Shown: positions 7,333 to 17,206, counted from the first letter of the stretch. The stretch is 64,000 nt of DNA from Alicyclobacillus sp. SP_1 (GCF_024706985.1 NZ_JAMCCX010000072.1:62001-126000), one strand, 5' to 3'. Translations and numbers: made by a program. The notes: generated by a model from the sequence alone, not told the origin.

Positions 7333-10187
7333 CCATCCACCCAATCTCTGCGCAAGGCGAAGAGCGATTTCAACTCATCGGTCGACAGTTCTGTCACCCA
7401 CTGCTCCGTCTCACCGACAACCTGTTCCGCCAATTGCGTCTTATTCTGCAACATCTCGTCAATCCGCTCTTCCACTGTGCCGAGCGACACGAATTTGTGC
7501 ACTTCGACAGGCTTATCTTGACCAATTCGATACACTCTGTCTGTCGCTTGGCTCTCTACAGCCGGATTCCACCAGCGGTCAAAATGAAACACATGGGTAG
7601 CAGCTGTGAGATTCAAGCCGACTCCTCCCGCTTTCAGAGAAAGAACAAAAACACCATGCCTTCCATTTTGAAACGCGTCGACTAATTCATCACGTTTCGA
7701 TTTCACCACTCCGCCGTGCAAAAAGATGGGGCGTTCCCCCAATTCTTCCTCGCAAGCACGAAGAATCAATTCACCTGCACTGACAAATTGCGTGAACACC
7801 AAGCAACTCTCGCCTTCAGAACGAACTTCTTGAATCATTTCCAGCAAACGGTCAAGTTTCGCTGACCGCTGACGCCAGGATGCAGAAGTCGAATTTTTCA
7901 ACATCAGAGCAGGATGGTCACAGATTTGCTTCAATCTCGTCAAACTCGCTAAGATCAGTCCTCGGCGCTGCATAGGTGTCGTCTGCTCAATGCGTTCGAG
8001 CATGTCGGTCAAAACTCCTTCATACAGAGACGCTTGTTCCGCGGTGAGTGGAACGTACTCCCGTGCCTCGGTCTTGGAAGGTAAATTTAATCGCACAGCC
8101 GGGTCTGTCTTCAATCGGCGCAGAAGAAACGGTTGAATTAACTTCTGCAACGTGGCGATGCGGTCTGCATCGCGAGACTTTTCGATAGGATAGACAAACT
8201 GTTGGCGAAATTGTGATAGTGTACCAAGGTACCCTGGATTGATAAAGTCAAAAATGGACCACAACTCTGTAAGCCGATTCTCCATCGGCGTGCCCGTCAG
8301 TGCAATGCGATGCTTGGATGAAAATGTTTTCACAGCTTCCGCCTGCTTTGATGCAGCATTCTTAATGTTTTGTGCCTCATCCAAACAGACCAAGTGATAA
8401 TCGACGGAGGACAGTATCTCTTGGTCCATCTGCGCAAGCGTATAAGACGTGATGAGAACGTCTACCCCTTTAAGGTCCGAAGCGAATGTTTCGAGCCCAG
8501 AGCGCTGTTGTCCGTAGTGCAACCGGACCACCAGACTGGGAGCGAAACGAGCAAACTCATGTTGCCAATTGCTGAGGACCGACGTGGGACAAATGAGTAA
8601 ACTCGGCCGTGACTCTTTCCTGTTGGCGGCATCACGTTTTGAGGCGAGCAGATAGGCAATGCACTGAATGGTTTTTCCTAACCCCATGTCATCGGCAAGG
8701 CAAGCACCCAGGCCCAAGCGGCCCAGTGCATATAGCCAGCCAAAACCCATTTGCTGATACGGGCGGAGTTCCCCTTGAAAATCCTCCGGTACCGACACTT
8801 CCGACGCCACCGGTGCCGTTTTCACTTCCCGAACCCACTCCTGCAGATGCTTGTTCAATTCCATTTCAATCGCCAATCTGGGTTCGCCGTCTTCACTTTC
8901 GGGAACTTCTTGCCGAGAGTCAACGAGCGCATCCATCAACACGTCAGAGAGGCGCAACCCCCGTTTTCTCGCCTCATCCATCGCTTTCTTGGCGGCACCG
9001 ACAAATGTCGGATTCATCTCTATCCACTCGCCGCGAACTTTAACAAGCCGGCGTTTCTCATCAACCAATTGACGAAACTCCGCTTCCGTCAACTCGACGT
9101 CGCCTAAAGCAACTCGCCAGTCAAAGGCGAGCGTCGCATTCAAGCCAAGCAACGGATTTACGGCGGATCCGACCGTAGACTGAAAGCGAGCTTTCAGTCT
9201 CGCCCGATGCTCGCGCACTCGCTCCCACCACGCAGGTACGAACACAGGAATACCTGCATCGCGAAACGATTGGCTGAGGTCCGTCAGGAAAATCCACGCT
9301 TCGTCATCGGTCAATGTTGAACGAATGGGGGAAAACCCAGAAGATAGCGCTTCACTCATCCTGGAACCCTCAGTAAGCCATGGAAACATGGCCACCCAAC
9401 GCCCCATCTCTCGCTCGATGGCCTGGTAATGGGACTGCCATGCGAGCGGCAACTCGCTGCCGCTGGTTTGTCCGCGCCACGAAAACAAGGCGTCTTTGTC
9501 CGCTTTGTCTTGTAAAATGACATTCAGTTCCCAGTCGTCCGATGAATGGGCGGGATCGACCAACTGAAGCCCTACCCGGAATGGACGCTTGTCCTCTCGA
9601 AATCCAAGGGCAATGTGCCAATCGTCTTCGTCGTGAAACAAATCGACCTTTGACCACGCAGGAATGGAGTTTTCCACACGCTCCCAGGCAGGTGCCACAG
9701 TGGGATGCAGAAGACACTCCTCGACAGCCGCCGTCAACCAGCGAAGCATCGCTTCTTTGTCTTCTTCCGGCATATCCGCAAAAAGATGCGCGTCCAAAGG
9801 ACGCCAGCGCGGTGAGTGACCAGGTGCAGGCAATGTGGGTACGATACGCCCTGCCACCAGAGCATCGGCGAGAGCAGATGCAAGCTGTCGAAACCGTTCC
9901 AAATCAGCAGACCATTCGATTTTCAAATGACGTAGAGATACCGGATTCGACCACATTCGCATCGTATCCAATGCCGACATCTGCAACTCGCGTGCATCGC
10001 TTTGTCCTTGCGGCGTGCGCAACTGTGTTCCATAGAAAGACAGCGGGTCCCAACCGCAGAGCGCCCGCGCCAGTTGCCAGGCAGGAACAGATTCGGTCAA
10101 AACCGGCGAGAAGACCGTCTCACCCTTGAACAGAAACTGTCCGCGTTCATCGAGATAGCCATTCACTTGGATGTAGGGAGTGCTCAT
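7329..10187 (-). CDS. SNF2-family DNA translocase/helicase (YwqA-like)
   Basis: A 952-residue protein. The C-terminal half carries the SNF2 ATPase motifs in order: LRPYQQMGFGWLYAL, ADDMGLGKTIQ (Walker A), CLDEAQNIKN (motif II), ALTGTPMENRL, then the second RecA lobe with LVFTQFVSAGE, SLKAGGVGLNLT and DRVYRIGQ. The N-terminal half is the bacterial SNF2-associated region. The start at 10187 gives an ATGA overlap with the SWIM gene; a longer frame would run 93 bases into that gene. Bacillus subtilis has the comparable ywqA/ywqB pair. The protein probably remodels protein-DNA or nucleic-acid complexes using ATP. Confidence 0.93.
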   Translation of the reverse strand: MSTPYIQVNGYLDERGQFLFKGETVFSPVLTESVPAWQLARALCGWDPLSFYGTQLRTPQGQSDARELQMSALDTMRMWSNPVSLRHLKIEWSADLERFRQLASALADALVAGRIVPTLPAPGHSPRWRPLDAHLFADMPEEDKEAMLRWLTAAVEECLLHPTVAPAWERVENSIPAWSKVDLFHDEDDWHIALGFREDKRPFRVGLQLVDPAHSSDDWELNVILQDKADKDALFSWRGQTSGSELPLAWQSHYQAIEREMGRWVAMFPWLTEGSRMSEALSSGFSPIRSTLTDDEAWIFLTDLSQSFRDAGIPVFVPAWWERVREHRARLKARFQSTVGSAVNPLLGLNATLAFDWRVALGDVELTEAEFRQLVDEKRRLVKVRGEWIEMNPTFVGAAKKAMDEARKRGLRLSDVLMDALVDSRQEVPESEDGEPRLAIEMELNKHLQEWVREVKTAPVASEVSVPEDFQGELRPYQQMGFGWLYALGRLGLGACLADDMGLGKTIQCIAYLLASKRDAANRKESRPSLLICPTSVLSNWQHEFARFAPSLVVRLHYGQQRSGLETFASDLKGVDVLITSYTLAQMDQEILSSVDYHLVCLDEAQNIKNAASKQAEAVKTFSSKHRIALTGTPMENRLTELWSIFDFINPGYLGTLSQFRQQFVYPIEKSRDADRIATLQKLIQPFLLRRLKTDPAVRLNLPSKTEAREYVPLTAEQASLYEGVLTDMLERIEQTTPMQRRGLILASLTRLKQICDHPALMLKNSTSASWRQRSAKLDRLLEMIQEVRSEGESCLVFTQFVSAGELILRACEEELGERPIFLHGGVVKSKRDELVDAFQNGRHGVFVLSLKAGGVGLNLTAATHVFHFDRWWNPAVESQATDRVYRIGQDKPVEVHKFVSLGTVEERIDEMLQNKTQLAEQVVGETEQWVTELSTDELKSLFALRRDWVDG

Positions 10188-11833
10188 GACTGTTCGGCCA
10201 GCCCTTTCTTCGCCAACTCTTCCTGCAGTGCCCGCAACCGCGAATGTTGTGAGCGAAATTCGGAAAGAAACTGATGCCACTCAGCCATCTTTTTCTGCTT
10301 CTTGTAATAGCCACTGAGCTTCTTCATATGCCGAGCCGCCATTCGGTAAGCGTCCCGGTTGCGAAGTGCAACGAGATCGGCAATTTGGTGATGGAAGAGC
10401 GGAAAGAGTGCAGAAGGTTGCTCTTTCTCCAGGACTTTTAAAGCATCGCGCGACAAGTATTCAAGCGACGTTCCCTGAAACAGATGATAATCGACCCAAT
10501 CCGCATACTGTGCGGATTGCATCAAAAAGTCGGAGTAAATGCCTCGAGTCATTGGCAAGTGGTTGCGTAAAATTTGAGCGGCCCGTTGCACCGATATGCG
10601 TCCACCATGCAGAAGAAGCATCCATTCTTCGGCAAACATCGACCGTATTTGGAAAAACCCAAGCAAACTTTTTGGTTCTAAATTCGTCAACAGAAGAGCC
10701 AGCCAATCTACAGCACGCTCATCCTGCCTGTGTTTGCGCAACAACTTGGCAATTTTATAATAGGACCATACGTGGTGTCTGGAAAGCTTGTTTAACCACT
10801 CCATCGCCTCTTCGTCCCTGCCAGACAAAGCTAGCAAAAACGCAAAGCACTGCGTTCGCAGAGCGAGTGGAACATCCAGCACATCCTCATTGGCATTTGG
10901 AAAAGTCGCACCAGAGACATCCGACCGCTCCAACACATCTGCTTTCGCCTGCTCGTCCAACACGGACCATTGTGACATCCAGACCGCATGGTGCAACTGC
11001 AACAAAACTTCCAGCGCACCGACCGGGAATTGGTTCATCCATAAAATATTTGTCCAAAGGTCGGCAAGCTCTGAGGACAGCAAGTCATGCTTCATCGGCT
11101 TACGTTCCAACTCATCCAAAATCTCGAGCATGCTTCGGAGGATAATGCTCATCAGAGCCGACATCCCCGTTTCGTCGTAATGCCAGCCGCCCTCGCTACC
11201 AAAGCTGTCCGGTAGAGAAACGACGACATAACTTAGCGCCAGATGTCCCACCAACAGTCGGAACGCCCGTTGTTGGTAGGGAGGCCAGTTTTGCGACCGC
11301 TTCCATTCTTGCTGGAGAATGGCGCCCCATTCGCGCGCCCTCATTTTGGCCGTCTTTAGCGTGTTGGCAGCGTCAAACATCGCGGCGACTGTGTCGCGCC
11401 ATGTTTGCCAGCTGTCCCCAACTTCAAGTGGACGCATCTTTGGGGCCGAGGTATGTGCTGGTGCTGCCGTGTGCTTAGGAAATGGGAGCACCAATCCTGT
11501 GGCCACAGCGGCCGAGCCATGCCCGTCCACGTCATGCTCTCCACGACTCAACTGGTCTCGCAAAGCGTAGGCTACTGCCACCACGTGCTTGCAGCAACGC
11601 TCTTGATGTGGACACGAACAAAAGAAATTACAACGTCCGTCATAGACATCAATTTGCACAATGTACATACGTTTCCCGCGAACGACGGCTTGAACCATTC
11701 CGTCCTCTATGGTAACAGTCTCAACTCGATCTTCCAGGAAGTACCGATATCCTCTCTCTTCAATAAAATCCTGTGTCTCTGAGTCAATCGCGCCCTCAAT
11801 GCGCGCCAAGAGTTCGTGCGAAACACGTCCCAT
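10184..11833 (-). CDS. SWIM zinc-finger protein (YwqB-like)
   Basis: A 549-residue protein with a SWIM domain near residues 55-95: the spaced ligands are CNFFCSCPHQERCCKHVVAV, fitting CxCx(n)CxH. The rest is helical and rich in Trp and Leu, with no recognised catalytic motif. AAAGGGCGG lies nine bases before the ATG at 11833. The stop overlaps the SNF2 start (ATGA), so the two proteins are made together and probably act together on DNA or protein. The function of this pair is not established. Confidence 0.88.
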   Translation of the reverse strand: MGRVSHELLARIEGAIDSETQDFIEERGYRYFLEDRVETVTIEDGMVQAVVRGKRMYIVQIDVYDGRCNFFCSCPHQERCCKHVVAVAYALRDQLSRGEHDVDGHGSAAVATGLVLPFPKHTAAPAHTSAPKMRPLEVGDSWQTWRDTVAAMFDAANTLKTAKMRAREWGAILQQEWKRSQNWPPYQQRAFRLLVGHLALSYVVVSLPDSFGSEGGWHYDETGMSALMSIILRSMLEILDELERKPMKHDLLSSELADLWTNILWMNQFPVGALEVLLQLHHAVWMSQWSVLDEQAKADVLERSDVSGATFPNANEDVLDVPLALRTQCFAFLLALSGRDEEAMEWLNKLSRHHVWSYYKIAKLLRKHRQDERAVDWLALLLTNLEPKSLLGFFQIRSMFAEEWMLLLHGGRISVQRAAQILRNHLPMTRGIYSDFLMQSAQYADWVDYHLFQGTSLEYLSRDALKVLEKEQPSALFPLFHHQIADLVALRNRDAYRMAARHMKKLSGYYKKQKKMAEWHQFLSEFRSQHSRLRALQEELAKKGLAEQS

Positions 11834-11888
11834 CGTCTACAACCGCCCTTTGTTGTTCATTAAGGACAGTCTAACACAACACATCTTT

Positions 11889-12272
11889 TCAGACCCGTTC
11901 TGACCGAACACCTTTCCACAATCCAACAGCGAGAAACACCCAACCTGCCAGTAGGCACAATCCCCCGACAGGAGTTAAGACGCCAAGCGCTTTTGCGTCT
12001 GTCATACTCAGCACATAGAGACTTCCAGAGAACAGAACAATGCCGACCGTAAACAACCATCCCGCCGCAACGACCAGACGTCCTCCCAGTTTGCGTTGTA
12101 TGAGTATCCCCACCGCTAACAGAGCGAGCGCATGGTACATCTGATACTGGGTCCCGATGTCGAACACGCCCATCATCTGAGATGACAGGTGGCTCGCCAG
12201 GACATGGGCACCAAAAGCCCCAAAAGCCACCGACAAAAATCCGAAAACAGCACCGACTACCGCAAATCCCAC
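11889..12272 (-). CDS. DUF423 family membrane protein
   Basis: A 127-residue protein with four membrane segments and the DUF423 signature at the N-terminus (GAVFGFLSVAFGAFGAHVL) followed by QYQMYHALALL and an intramembrane FSGSLYVLSMT. The family is widespread in bacteria (YwdK, YgdD), with no proven function. Translation starts at GTG 12272, six bases after AAAGGGCGG. The gene is downstream of and co-directional with the P450 gene, 84 bp away. Confidence 0.85.
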   Translation of the reverse strand: MGFAVVGAVFGFLSVAFGAFGAHVLASHLSSQMMGVFDIGTQYQMYHALALLAVGILIQRKLGGRLVVAAGWLFTVGIVLFSGSLYVLSMTDAKALGVLTPVGGLCLLAGWVFLAVGLWKGVRSERV

Positions 12273-12356
12273 AATGTTCCGCCCTTTCTCTGGCGACTAT
12301 GGCGAGAACCCAATCGGTCCTCGCCACCATCCTTCACACAAGTTGGTTCATCCTAG

Positions 12357-13670
12357 TTACTGACGTTGAGCCAATTTCATAGGAAAAGACTTGACCCCAT
12401 AGACGAAGCCGCTGACAATCGGCTCTAGGGGTACAGGGACCGACTCGAAGTTCGTAAAGTACTCCATCATTTTGGTCAAGGCAATCTGGGCTTCAAGCCT
12501 GGCGAGCGGTGCACCGAGGCAAAAATGAATGCCGTATCCAAAAGCCATGTGCGGATTGGGTGAGCGGTGGATATCAAAAGACTCAGATTCAGAAAACATC
12601 TTCTCATCTCGATTGGCCGACCCAATCCAAACCGTGACTCGCTCTCCTTTGGAAAGTTGCTGCCCCTCTATTTCGACATCTTCCAACACGATTCGACTCG
12701 TCGCTTGGACGGGTGAATAATATCGTAGCGCCTCTTCCATGGCCCCGGGAATCATCGAGCGATTGGCCTCGACTTCGGCCAAGGCATCCGGATGCTCTGT
12801 GAGACAGCGCCAAGTATTCGTAATGAGATTCGTCGTGGTCTCGTTGCCAGCTGCCAAGAGAAGGACGCAAAAACTGAGCAATTCCTCCATAGACAACTTC
12901 TCTCCATCCAATTGAGCTTCGAGCAAGGCTCCAATCAAATTATCTCGAGGGTGCTTCTGCTGATGAGCGACAATTTCCCGGAAATACTCGTTCAACTCGC
13001 GCCTTCCGACCATTTTCCGATTCATCAAGTCCATCAAGGCTTCCGGACGTGCGTCGGACGGTCCCTCCACCAATAAATCAGACCATTTTTTGAACAATTC
13101 TCGATCCGCTGGTGGAACCCCCATCATTTCCGCGATGACGATAACCGGAAGAGGGTAGGACAACTCAGCAACGACATCCATGACCTTCTCCTCCGACGCA
13201 GTCGAGGAATGGGAGGCGAGGCGTGACGAGACATCCTTCAACAGTTCTTCGGCGATTTCCGTAATTCGCGGTGCAGAAGCAGCGATGGCTTTTGGTGTGA
13301 ACGCGAGGTTGATGAGACTGCGAAGTTCCGTGTGCCGCGGTGGGTCCATACTGAGGATGTTAGGCGTAAACTCGCCCATCCCAGATTCGCGTCCCGCAAA
13401 CCTCGCAGAGGAAAAATGTGTATGGTTGCGCAGGATGGACTGGGCCTGTGCGTAGCCAAATACGTCCCATGTTTGGCTCTCTTCATCCCGAAGTATGGGC
13501 CCGACACTGCGCCTCTCCCGGTACCAAGCAAATGGATTCAAGCGCTCTTCACGAGTTCTTAGTGCACTGCGAAGAAAACCAGCCAGCGGGTTATTCGGTC
13601 CTGCTTGGGATGCTGCGGCAGCCCCTGCTCGCCGCAACATTTCATGTGCTTCCGATGCCTGTGACTCCAT
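12357..13670 (-). CDS. cytochrome P450 monooxygenase
   Basis: A 437-residue soluble bacterial P450. The I-helix oxygen-activation motif LLAAGNETTTNLI, the K-helix ExxR within EEALRYYSPVQ, and the heme-binding loop FGYGIHFCLGAPLAR with the cysteine at residue 384 are all intact. It should use heme iron and an external ferredoxin/reductase, neither of which is encoded nearby. ATG 13670 is used because GGGGAG lies eight bases upstream; the longer frame adds only three residues. The substrate is unknown. Confidence 0.95.
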   Translation of the reverse strand: MESQASEAHEMLRRAGAAAASQAGPNNPLAGFLRSALRTREERLNPFAWYRERRSVGPILRDEESQTWDVFGYAQAQSILRNHTHFSSARFAGRESGMGEFTPNILSMDPPRHTELRSLINLAFTPKAIAASAPRITEIAEELLKDVSSRLASHSSTASEEKVMDVVAELSYPLPVIVIAEMMGVPPADRELFKKWSDLLVEGPSDARPEALMDLMNRKMVGRRELNEYFREIVAHQQKHPRDNLIGALLEAQLDGEKLSMEELLSFCVLLLAAGNETTTNLITNTWRCLTEHPDALAEVEANRSMIPGAMEEALRYYSPVQATSRIVLEDVEIEGQQLSKGERVTVWIGSANRDEKMFSESESFDIHRSPNPHMAFGYGIHFCLGAPLARLEAQIALTKMMEYFTNFESVPVPLEPIVSGFVYGVKSFPMKLAQRQ

Positions 13671-13719
13671 TCTTCCCACTCCCCTTTTTCCCGTGTCTCC
13701 CCTCTATGATGACACATTG

Positions 13720-14544
13720 TCAAAGCAATGTCAGTGCAGCCTGCCAAGACAACACACCGCCGAGCAAAATTAAGAGAATCCCGGACAGAAAAGCCATGTT
13801 CTCCGCGGCTCGCCAACTGTCAAAGTGGGCCAATGTACTCTTTGCACGAACCACCAGTACGCCGAGCGTGGACATGGTCGTGGCGGATCCAACAGAGAAA
13901 GCGACCACCAACCAGATTCCCACGGACATTTGATGGACGGCGACGGCGGACAGCAGAATGGCGAGCGCCGACGGACAGGGTATCAAGCCCGTCAGAAAGC
14001 CTACGGAAACCAGTTCCGGCAACGTAGATGGTTCACGCTCGACAGCAAAGTGATGGTGATGATGGTCGTGGTGACCACTTTCGTAGCTGTGAGCATGGAC
14101 GTGGGCTTGGACGCCCCGTGCGGATGGCACAAGGCCACCTTCATCGCTCCCACCTGCCGGCGAAGTGGACACAAGTGCTGGGGCTGTGGAACCTTCGAGT
14201 GCCACCTCACGAAGACGCCCGATGACCTGTACCTTGGGCCGTAACCGTCTGACGACCATCCTTCCCCCGAGATAGACCACAACCAATCCAGATACGAGTT
14301 CAACCGCCGTCTGCAGACTGTGTTCGGCGAGGACGAGATGACTCCCCGCGTGAAACAAGACCGCCAACAGGAAAATCGATAGCGTATGCGCAAATGCGGA
14401 AACGCAACCAATCAGAACTGCGTCCTTCGCTTTTGCTCCAGTAGAGACAAGATAGGCGGACAGCACGCCCTTCCCGTGACCTGGTTCCAACGAATGCAGT
14501 GCGCCGAGCCCCGCTGCTGCTGGAAGCGCATAGATAAGCACCAT
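13720..14544 (-). CDS. NicO/RcnA-type nickel or cobalt exporter
   Basis: A 274-residue protein with about six membrane segments. Helix 1-2 contains LHSLEPGHGKGVLSAYLV and SAFAHTLSIFLL, the conserved metal-binding region of the NicO (RcnA) family. A cytoplasmic His-rich loop (HVHAHSYESGHHDHHHHH, about residues 150-170) is typical of metal sensing or buffering. ATG 14544 has AGGGGG eight bases before it; a TTG 42 bases upstream has no ribosome site. The gene is divergent from a Fur-family regulator, suggesting metal-dependent control. Ni versus Co versus another metal cannot be told. Confidence 0.82.
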   Translation of the reverse strand: MVLIYALPAAAGLGALHSLEPGHGKGVLSAYLVSTGAKAKDAVLIGCVSAFAHTLSIFLLAVLFHAGSHLVLAEHSLQTAVELVSGLVVVYLGGRMVVRRLRPKVQVIGRLREVALEGSTAPALVSTSPAGGSDEGGLVPSARGVQAHVHAHSYESGHHDHHHHHFAVEREPSTLPELVSVGFLTGLIPCPSALAILLSAVAVHQMSVGIWLVVAFSVGSATTMSTLGVLVVRAKSTLAHFDSWRAAENMAFLSGILLILLGGVLSWQAALTLL

Positions 14545-14686
14545 ACAAGCATCCCCCTGAAGACTTGCTGTAGGTTTCATGGACAACGTATTCTTAGAGG
14601 ATAGCGGTGATGCCTGAAAGCTGCGGATGCCTTCTGTACCGATTCGTGATAGAGTGAAAGCAGAAGATGCGAGGGGAGCGTTCTAG

Positions 14687-15124
14687 GTGGACCAGATGGC
14701 CGAAGTGCTGCAACAACTCAAAGATGCCGGATACAAGTTCACTGGCAAACGCGAGATGATTGCAGACATTTTCGTGGAGCACAAAGATAAATACCTGACA
14801 GCCAAAGATGTGTATGAATGGGTCCGCGAAAAATACCCGAGTGTCAGTTACGATACCATCTACAGAACCCTCAATCTGCTTGGCGAATTGGGGATTATTG
14901 AAGAGATGGAATTTAACGAGGATGCCGTTCGCTATCGACTCACGTGCGAAAAACAGCACCATCATCATCTCGTCTGCGTGCGTTGCGGGGCCATCTCTCC
15001 GCTTGACGACTGCCCGATGGATGCACTAGCAGGCGTTCCATCGGACTTCAAAGTCGTCAGCCATCGCTTCGAAGTCTATGGCATTTGCCACGACTGCCAA
15101 GATGCTGCGGACAGTTCACGATAA
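14687..15124 (+). CDS. zur: Fur family metalloregulator, probably Zur
   Basis: A 145-residue Fur-type repressor: N-terminal winged helix (VYEWVREKYPSVSYDTIYRTL) and a C-terminal dimer domain with a histidine cluster (KQHHHHLVC) and two CxxC pairs (CVRC and CHDC), the structural Zn(Cys)4 site. GTG 14687 is ten bases after GAGGGG. The zinc-transporter operon follows, with TCGTAA-type sites in its promoter, so Zur is favoured over Fur or a nickel regulator. The assignment rests on context. Confidence 0.8.
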   Translation: MDQMAEVLQQLKDAGYKFTGKREMIADIFVEHKDKYLTAKDVYEWVREKYPSVSYDTIYRTLNLLGELGIIEEMEFNEDAVRYRLTCEKQHHHHLVCVRCGAISPLDDCPMDALAGVPSDFKVVSHRFEVYGICHDCQDAADSSR

Positions 15125-15166
15125 TCGCGAGAAGCGGCCAAAACGCTGCGCATTCCAGTTTGAATG

Positions 15167-15204
15167 ACAAAAAATCACTCCGGAAACCCGGAGTGATTTT
15201 TTGT
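15167..15204. terminator. bidirectional intrinsic terminator after zur
   Basis: A perfect 17-bp stem (arms 15167-15183 and 15188-15204) with the 4-nt loop AAAC. The outer part is A6 on one side and T6 on the other, so both strands end in a T-run. It separates zur from the zinc transporter operon, which therefore has its own promoter. Confidence 0.9.
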
Positions 15205-15247
15205 GACGGATACCTACAGAGACAGCAGCGGGATCGACCATGATTAT

Positions 15248-15293
15248 TTCGTAACGATTCCTATTTACAATTCGTAATGATGCTGATATACTC
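15248..15293 (+). promoter_or_regulatory. promoter of the zinc transporter operon with Zur-box-like sites
   Basis: A near-consensus SigA promoter: TTTACA (15264-15269), a 17-bp spacer and TATACT (15287-15292). TTCGTAACGATT (15248-15259) is followed 23 bp later by TTCGTAATGATG (15271-15282), inside the spacer. Both resemble half of the Bacillus Zur box (TCGTAATnATTACGA). Occupancy by zinc-loaded Zur would block RNA polymerase. Confidence 0.7.
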
Positions 15294-15338
15294 GCTCTGA
15301 AATGGGAAGACTAGGTATCCTACAGGAGCGATGAGACG

Positions 15339-16331
15339 ATGACCACCCCTTTTACGAAATCACCTTTTTGGAAGCACTCGTTACCTACGTTTGCCGCGGT
15401 CGGCCTGATTCTGGCGGCTGCAGTCGGCTGCGGTTCCGCCCCCGCAGAACTCAACTCATCGCACTCCTCGACTACGCCGGCCACCAAGCTGACGAATTCA
15501 TCCACCGTGATTCGCGCAGTGGGTGCAGAAAACGAGTATGCTAACGTGATTTCACAAATTGGCGGTCCGTACGTACAGGTGACCGCTATCATGAGTAATC
15601 CGAATACCGACCCGCATACATTCGAAGCCAGTCCACAAGTGGCAAACGTCATCAGCAGCGCAAAACTCATCGTGCAAAACGGACTGGGTTATGACACGTT
15701 TATGAGCAAACTGGAAAGTGCATCGCAAAATCCGGCGCGGACCGTGATTGACGTGCAACACCTGCTCGATTTACCGGACAGCACGCCGAATCCGCATCTT
15801 TGGTACAGCCCCTCCACCATGCCGGTGGTGGCGACCGCCATCGAGAATAGGCTGAGCCAGTTGCAACCTGCACACAAAGCTTACTTTCAGGCAAATCTGC
15901 AGCGATTCCTTCATTCACTGCAGCCGTGGAACGCCGCCATCACCGCGTTGAAGGCCCAGTACCCGGGTGCGCCCGTGGCAACAACCGAACCCGTCGCAGA
16001 TGACATGCTGAACGCCGCCGGACTCAAGAACGAGACACCATGGACATTTCAGGCGGACGTGATGAATGGTACGGACCCTTCTCCACAGACTGTCGAGATT
16101 CAAAAAAAGCTGTTCACCGAGCATCGTGTCAAGGTGTTTCTTTACAACCAACAGGTGGTCGATCCGCTGACCAACTCGCTTCTTCTCTTGGCCAAGCAAA
16201 ACAACATTCCGGTGGTAGGCGTGTACGAAACCATGCCACCCAACGAAAACTATCAAACTTGGATGCTCCGAGAAGTTCAAGATGTACAGGCGGCGCTTCA
16301 AGATCACAAATCGACGGAGACGATGAACTGA
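15339..16331 (+). CDS. znuA: zinc ABC transporter substrate-binding lipoprotein
   Basis: A 330-residue cluster A-I (ZnuA/TroA) metal-binding protein. The N-terminus has a lipoprotein signal ending in LAAAVGC, so the Cys near residue 31 should be lipidated. Metal-ligand regions are DPHTFEASP and NPHLWYSPS, and a third sits around ATTEPVADDML. The long His-rich loop of Gram-negative ZnuA is absent. The gene starts the transporter operon, and its stop overlaps the ATPase start by one base (TGATG). Zn rather than Mn is inferred from the Zur context. Confidence 0.85.
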   Translation: MTTPFTKSPFWKHSLPTFAAVGLILAAAVGCGSAPAELNSSHSSTTPATKLTNSSTVIRAVGAENEYANVISQIGGPYVQVTAIMSNPNTDPHTFEASPQVANVISSAKLIVQNGLGYDTFMSKLESASQNPARTVIDVQHLLDLPDSTPNPHLWYSPSTMPVVATAIENRLSQLQPAHKAYFQANLQRFLHSLQPWNAAITALKAQYPGAPVATTEPVADDMLNAAGLKNETPWTFQADVMNGTDPSPQTVEIQKKLFTEHRVKVFLYNQQVVDPLTNSLLLLAKQNNIPVVGVYETMPPNENYQTWMLREVQDVQAALQDHKSTETMN

Positions 16332-17206
16332 TGAAACAGCTCATGCGAAAAATCGCTCCCTTATCGAGCACAGAACGCACTGTGGAAGACACAACGCGCG
16401 ATGCGGTTCTGGAAGTTCGCGGCGTTTCTGTTCGCTTCGGGGCGCGGGATGTCTTGCGGAATGTGAATTTTGTGGTGCGTGAAGGCGAATTCATGGGCTT
16501 CATTGGCCCAAATGGGGCGGGGAAGACGACTCTGCTGCGTGTCATTCTCGGACTGCTTACGCCAACGTCCGGCAGCGTCCACATCGATGGCCTACCCGCT
16601 CGGCATGGCAACTCGTTCGTCGGATATGTTCCTCAAAAAATTCAGTTAGAACCAGACACACCCATGCGCGCTCGCGACCTTGTTTCACTCGGCCTCGACG
16701 GCCACCGCTTCGGCGTGCCACTGCCAAGCAAACGCCGCCGACTGAAAGTGGATGCGGCGCTCGCCGCAGTCCACGCGCAAAGCTTCGCCGATGCTCCAGT
16801 CGGACGCTTGTCGGGCGGAGAGCAGCAACGGTTGCTCATCGCACAGACACTTCTCACCAAGCCGAAACTGCTGCTACTGGACGAACCTCTGTCCAATCTG
16901 GACATCCGCAGTGCCCACGAGGTCGTGAATCTCGTCGCCGAGATTGCCAAAGAACAGCATGTCGCCGTCATGCTGGTTGCTCACGACATGAATCCGCTGC
17001 TCAGCGTCATGGACCGCATTGTCTACCTCGCCGATGGAAAGGCCCTCATGGGTCCAGTCGACCAAGTCGTGCAGAGTTCCGTTCTCAGTCAGCTCTATGG
17101 CTACCCCGTGGAAGTGTTGCGCGTCAAAGGTCGCATCCTCGTGGTCAGCGGGCCGGGCACAGAAGCATCTGCACCAGAAGAGGAGCCTCTCTCTTATGTG
17201 GAGTGA
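16331..17206 (+). CDS. znuC: zinc ABC transporter ATP-binding protein
   Basis: A 291-residue ABC ATPase: Walker A GPNGAGKTTLL, signature LSGGEQQR, Walker B LLLLDEPLSNLD and H-loop VAHDMNPLL. The start is ATG 16331, overlapping the znuA stop as TGATG; a longer frame would read far into znuA. It should power metal uptake with the two permeases downstream. It overlaps the first permease by 11 bp. Confidence 0.9.
   Translation: MKQLMRKIAPLSSTERTVEDTTRDAVLEVRGVSVRFGARDVLRNVNFVVREGEFMGFIGPNGAGKTTLLRVILGLLTPTSGSVHIDGLPARHGNSFVGYVPQKIQLEPDTPMRARDLVSLGLDGHRFGVPLPSKRRRLKVDAALAAVHAQSFADAPVGRLSGGEQQRLLIAQTLLTKPKLLLLDEPLSNLDIRSAHEVVNLVAEIAKEQHVAVMLVAHDMNPLLSVMDRIVYLADGKALMGPVDQVVQSSVLSQLYGYPVEVLRVKGRILVVSGPGTEASAPEEEPLSYVE

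Noticed and set aside
10187-10280. N-terminal extension of the SNF2 protein to 983 residues
   Set aside because: It would overlap the SWIM gene by 97 bp, whereas the ATGA junction at 10187 is a normal coupled start.
12300-12326. Hairpin TGGCGAG/CTCGCCA between P450 and DUF423
   Set aside because: 7-bp stem with a 13-nt loop and no T-run; may be chance, so not listed as a terminator.
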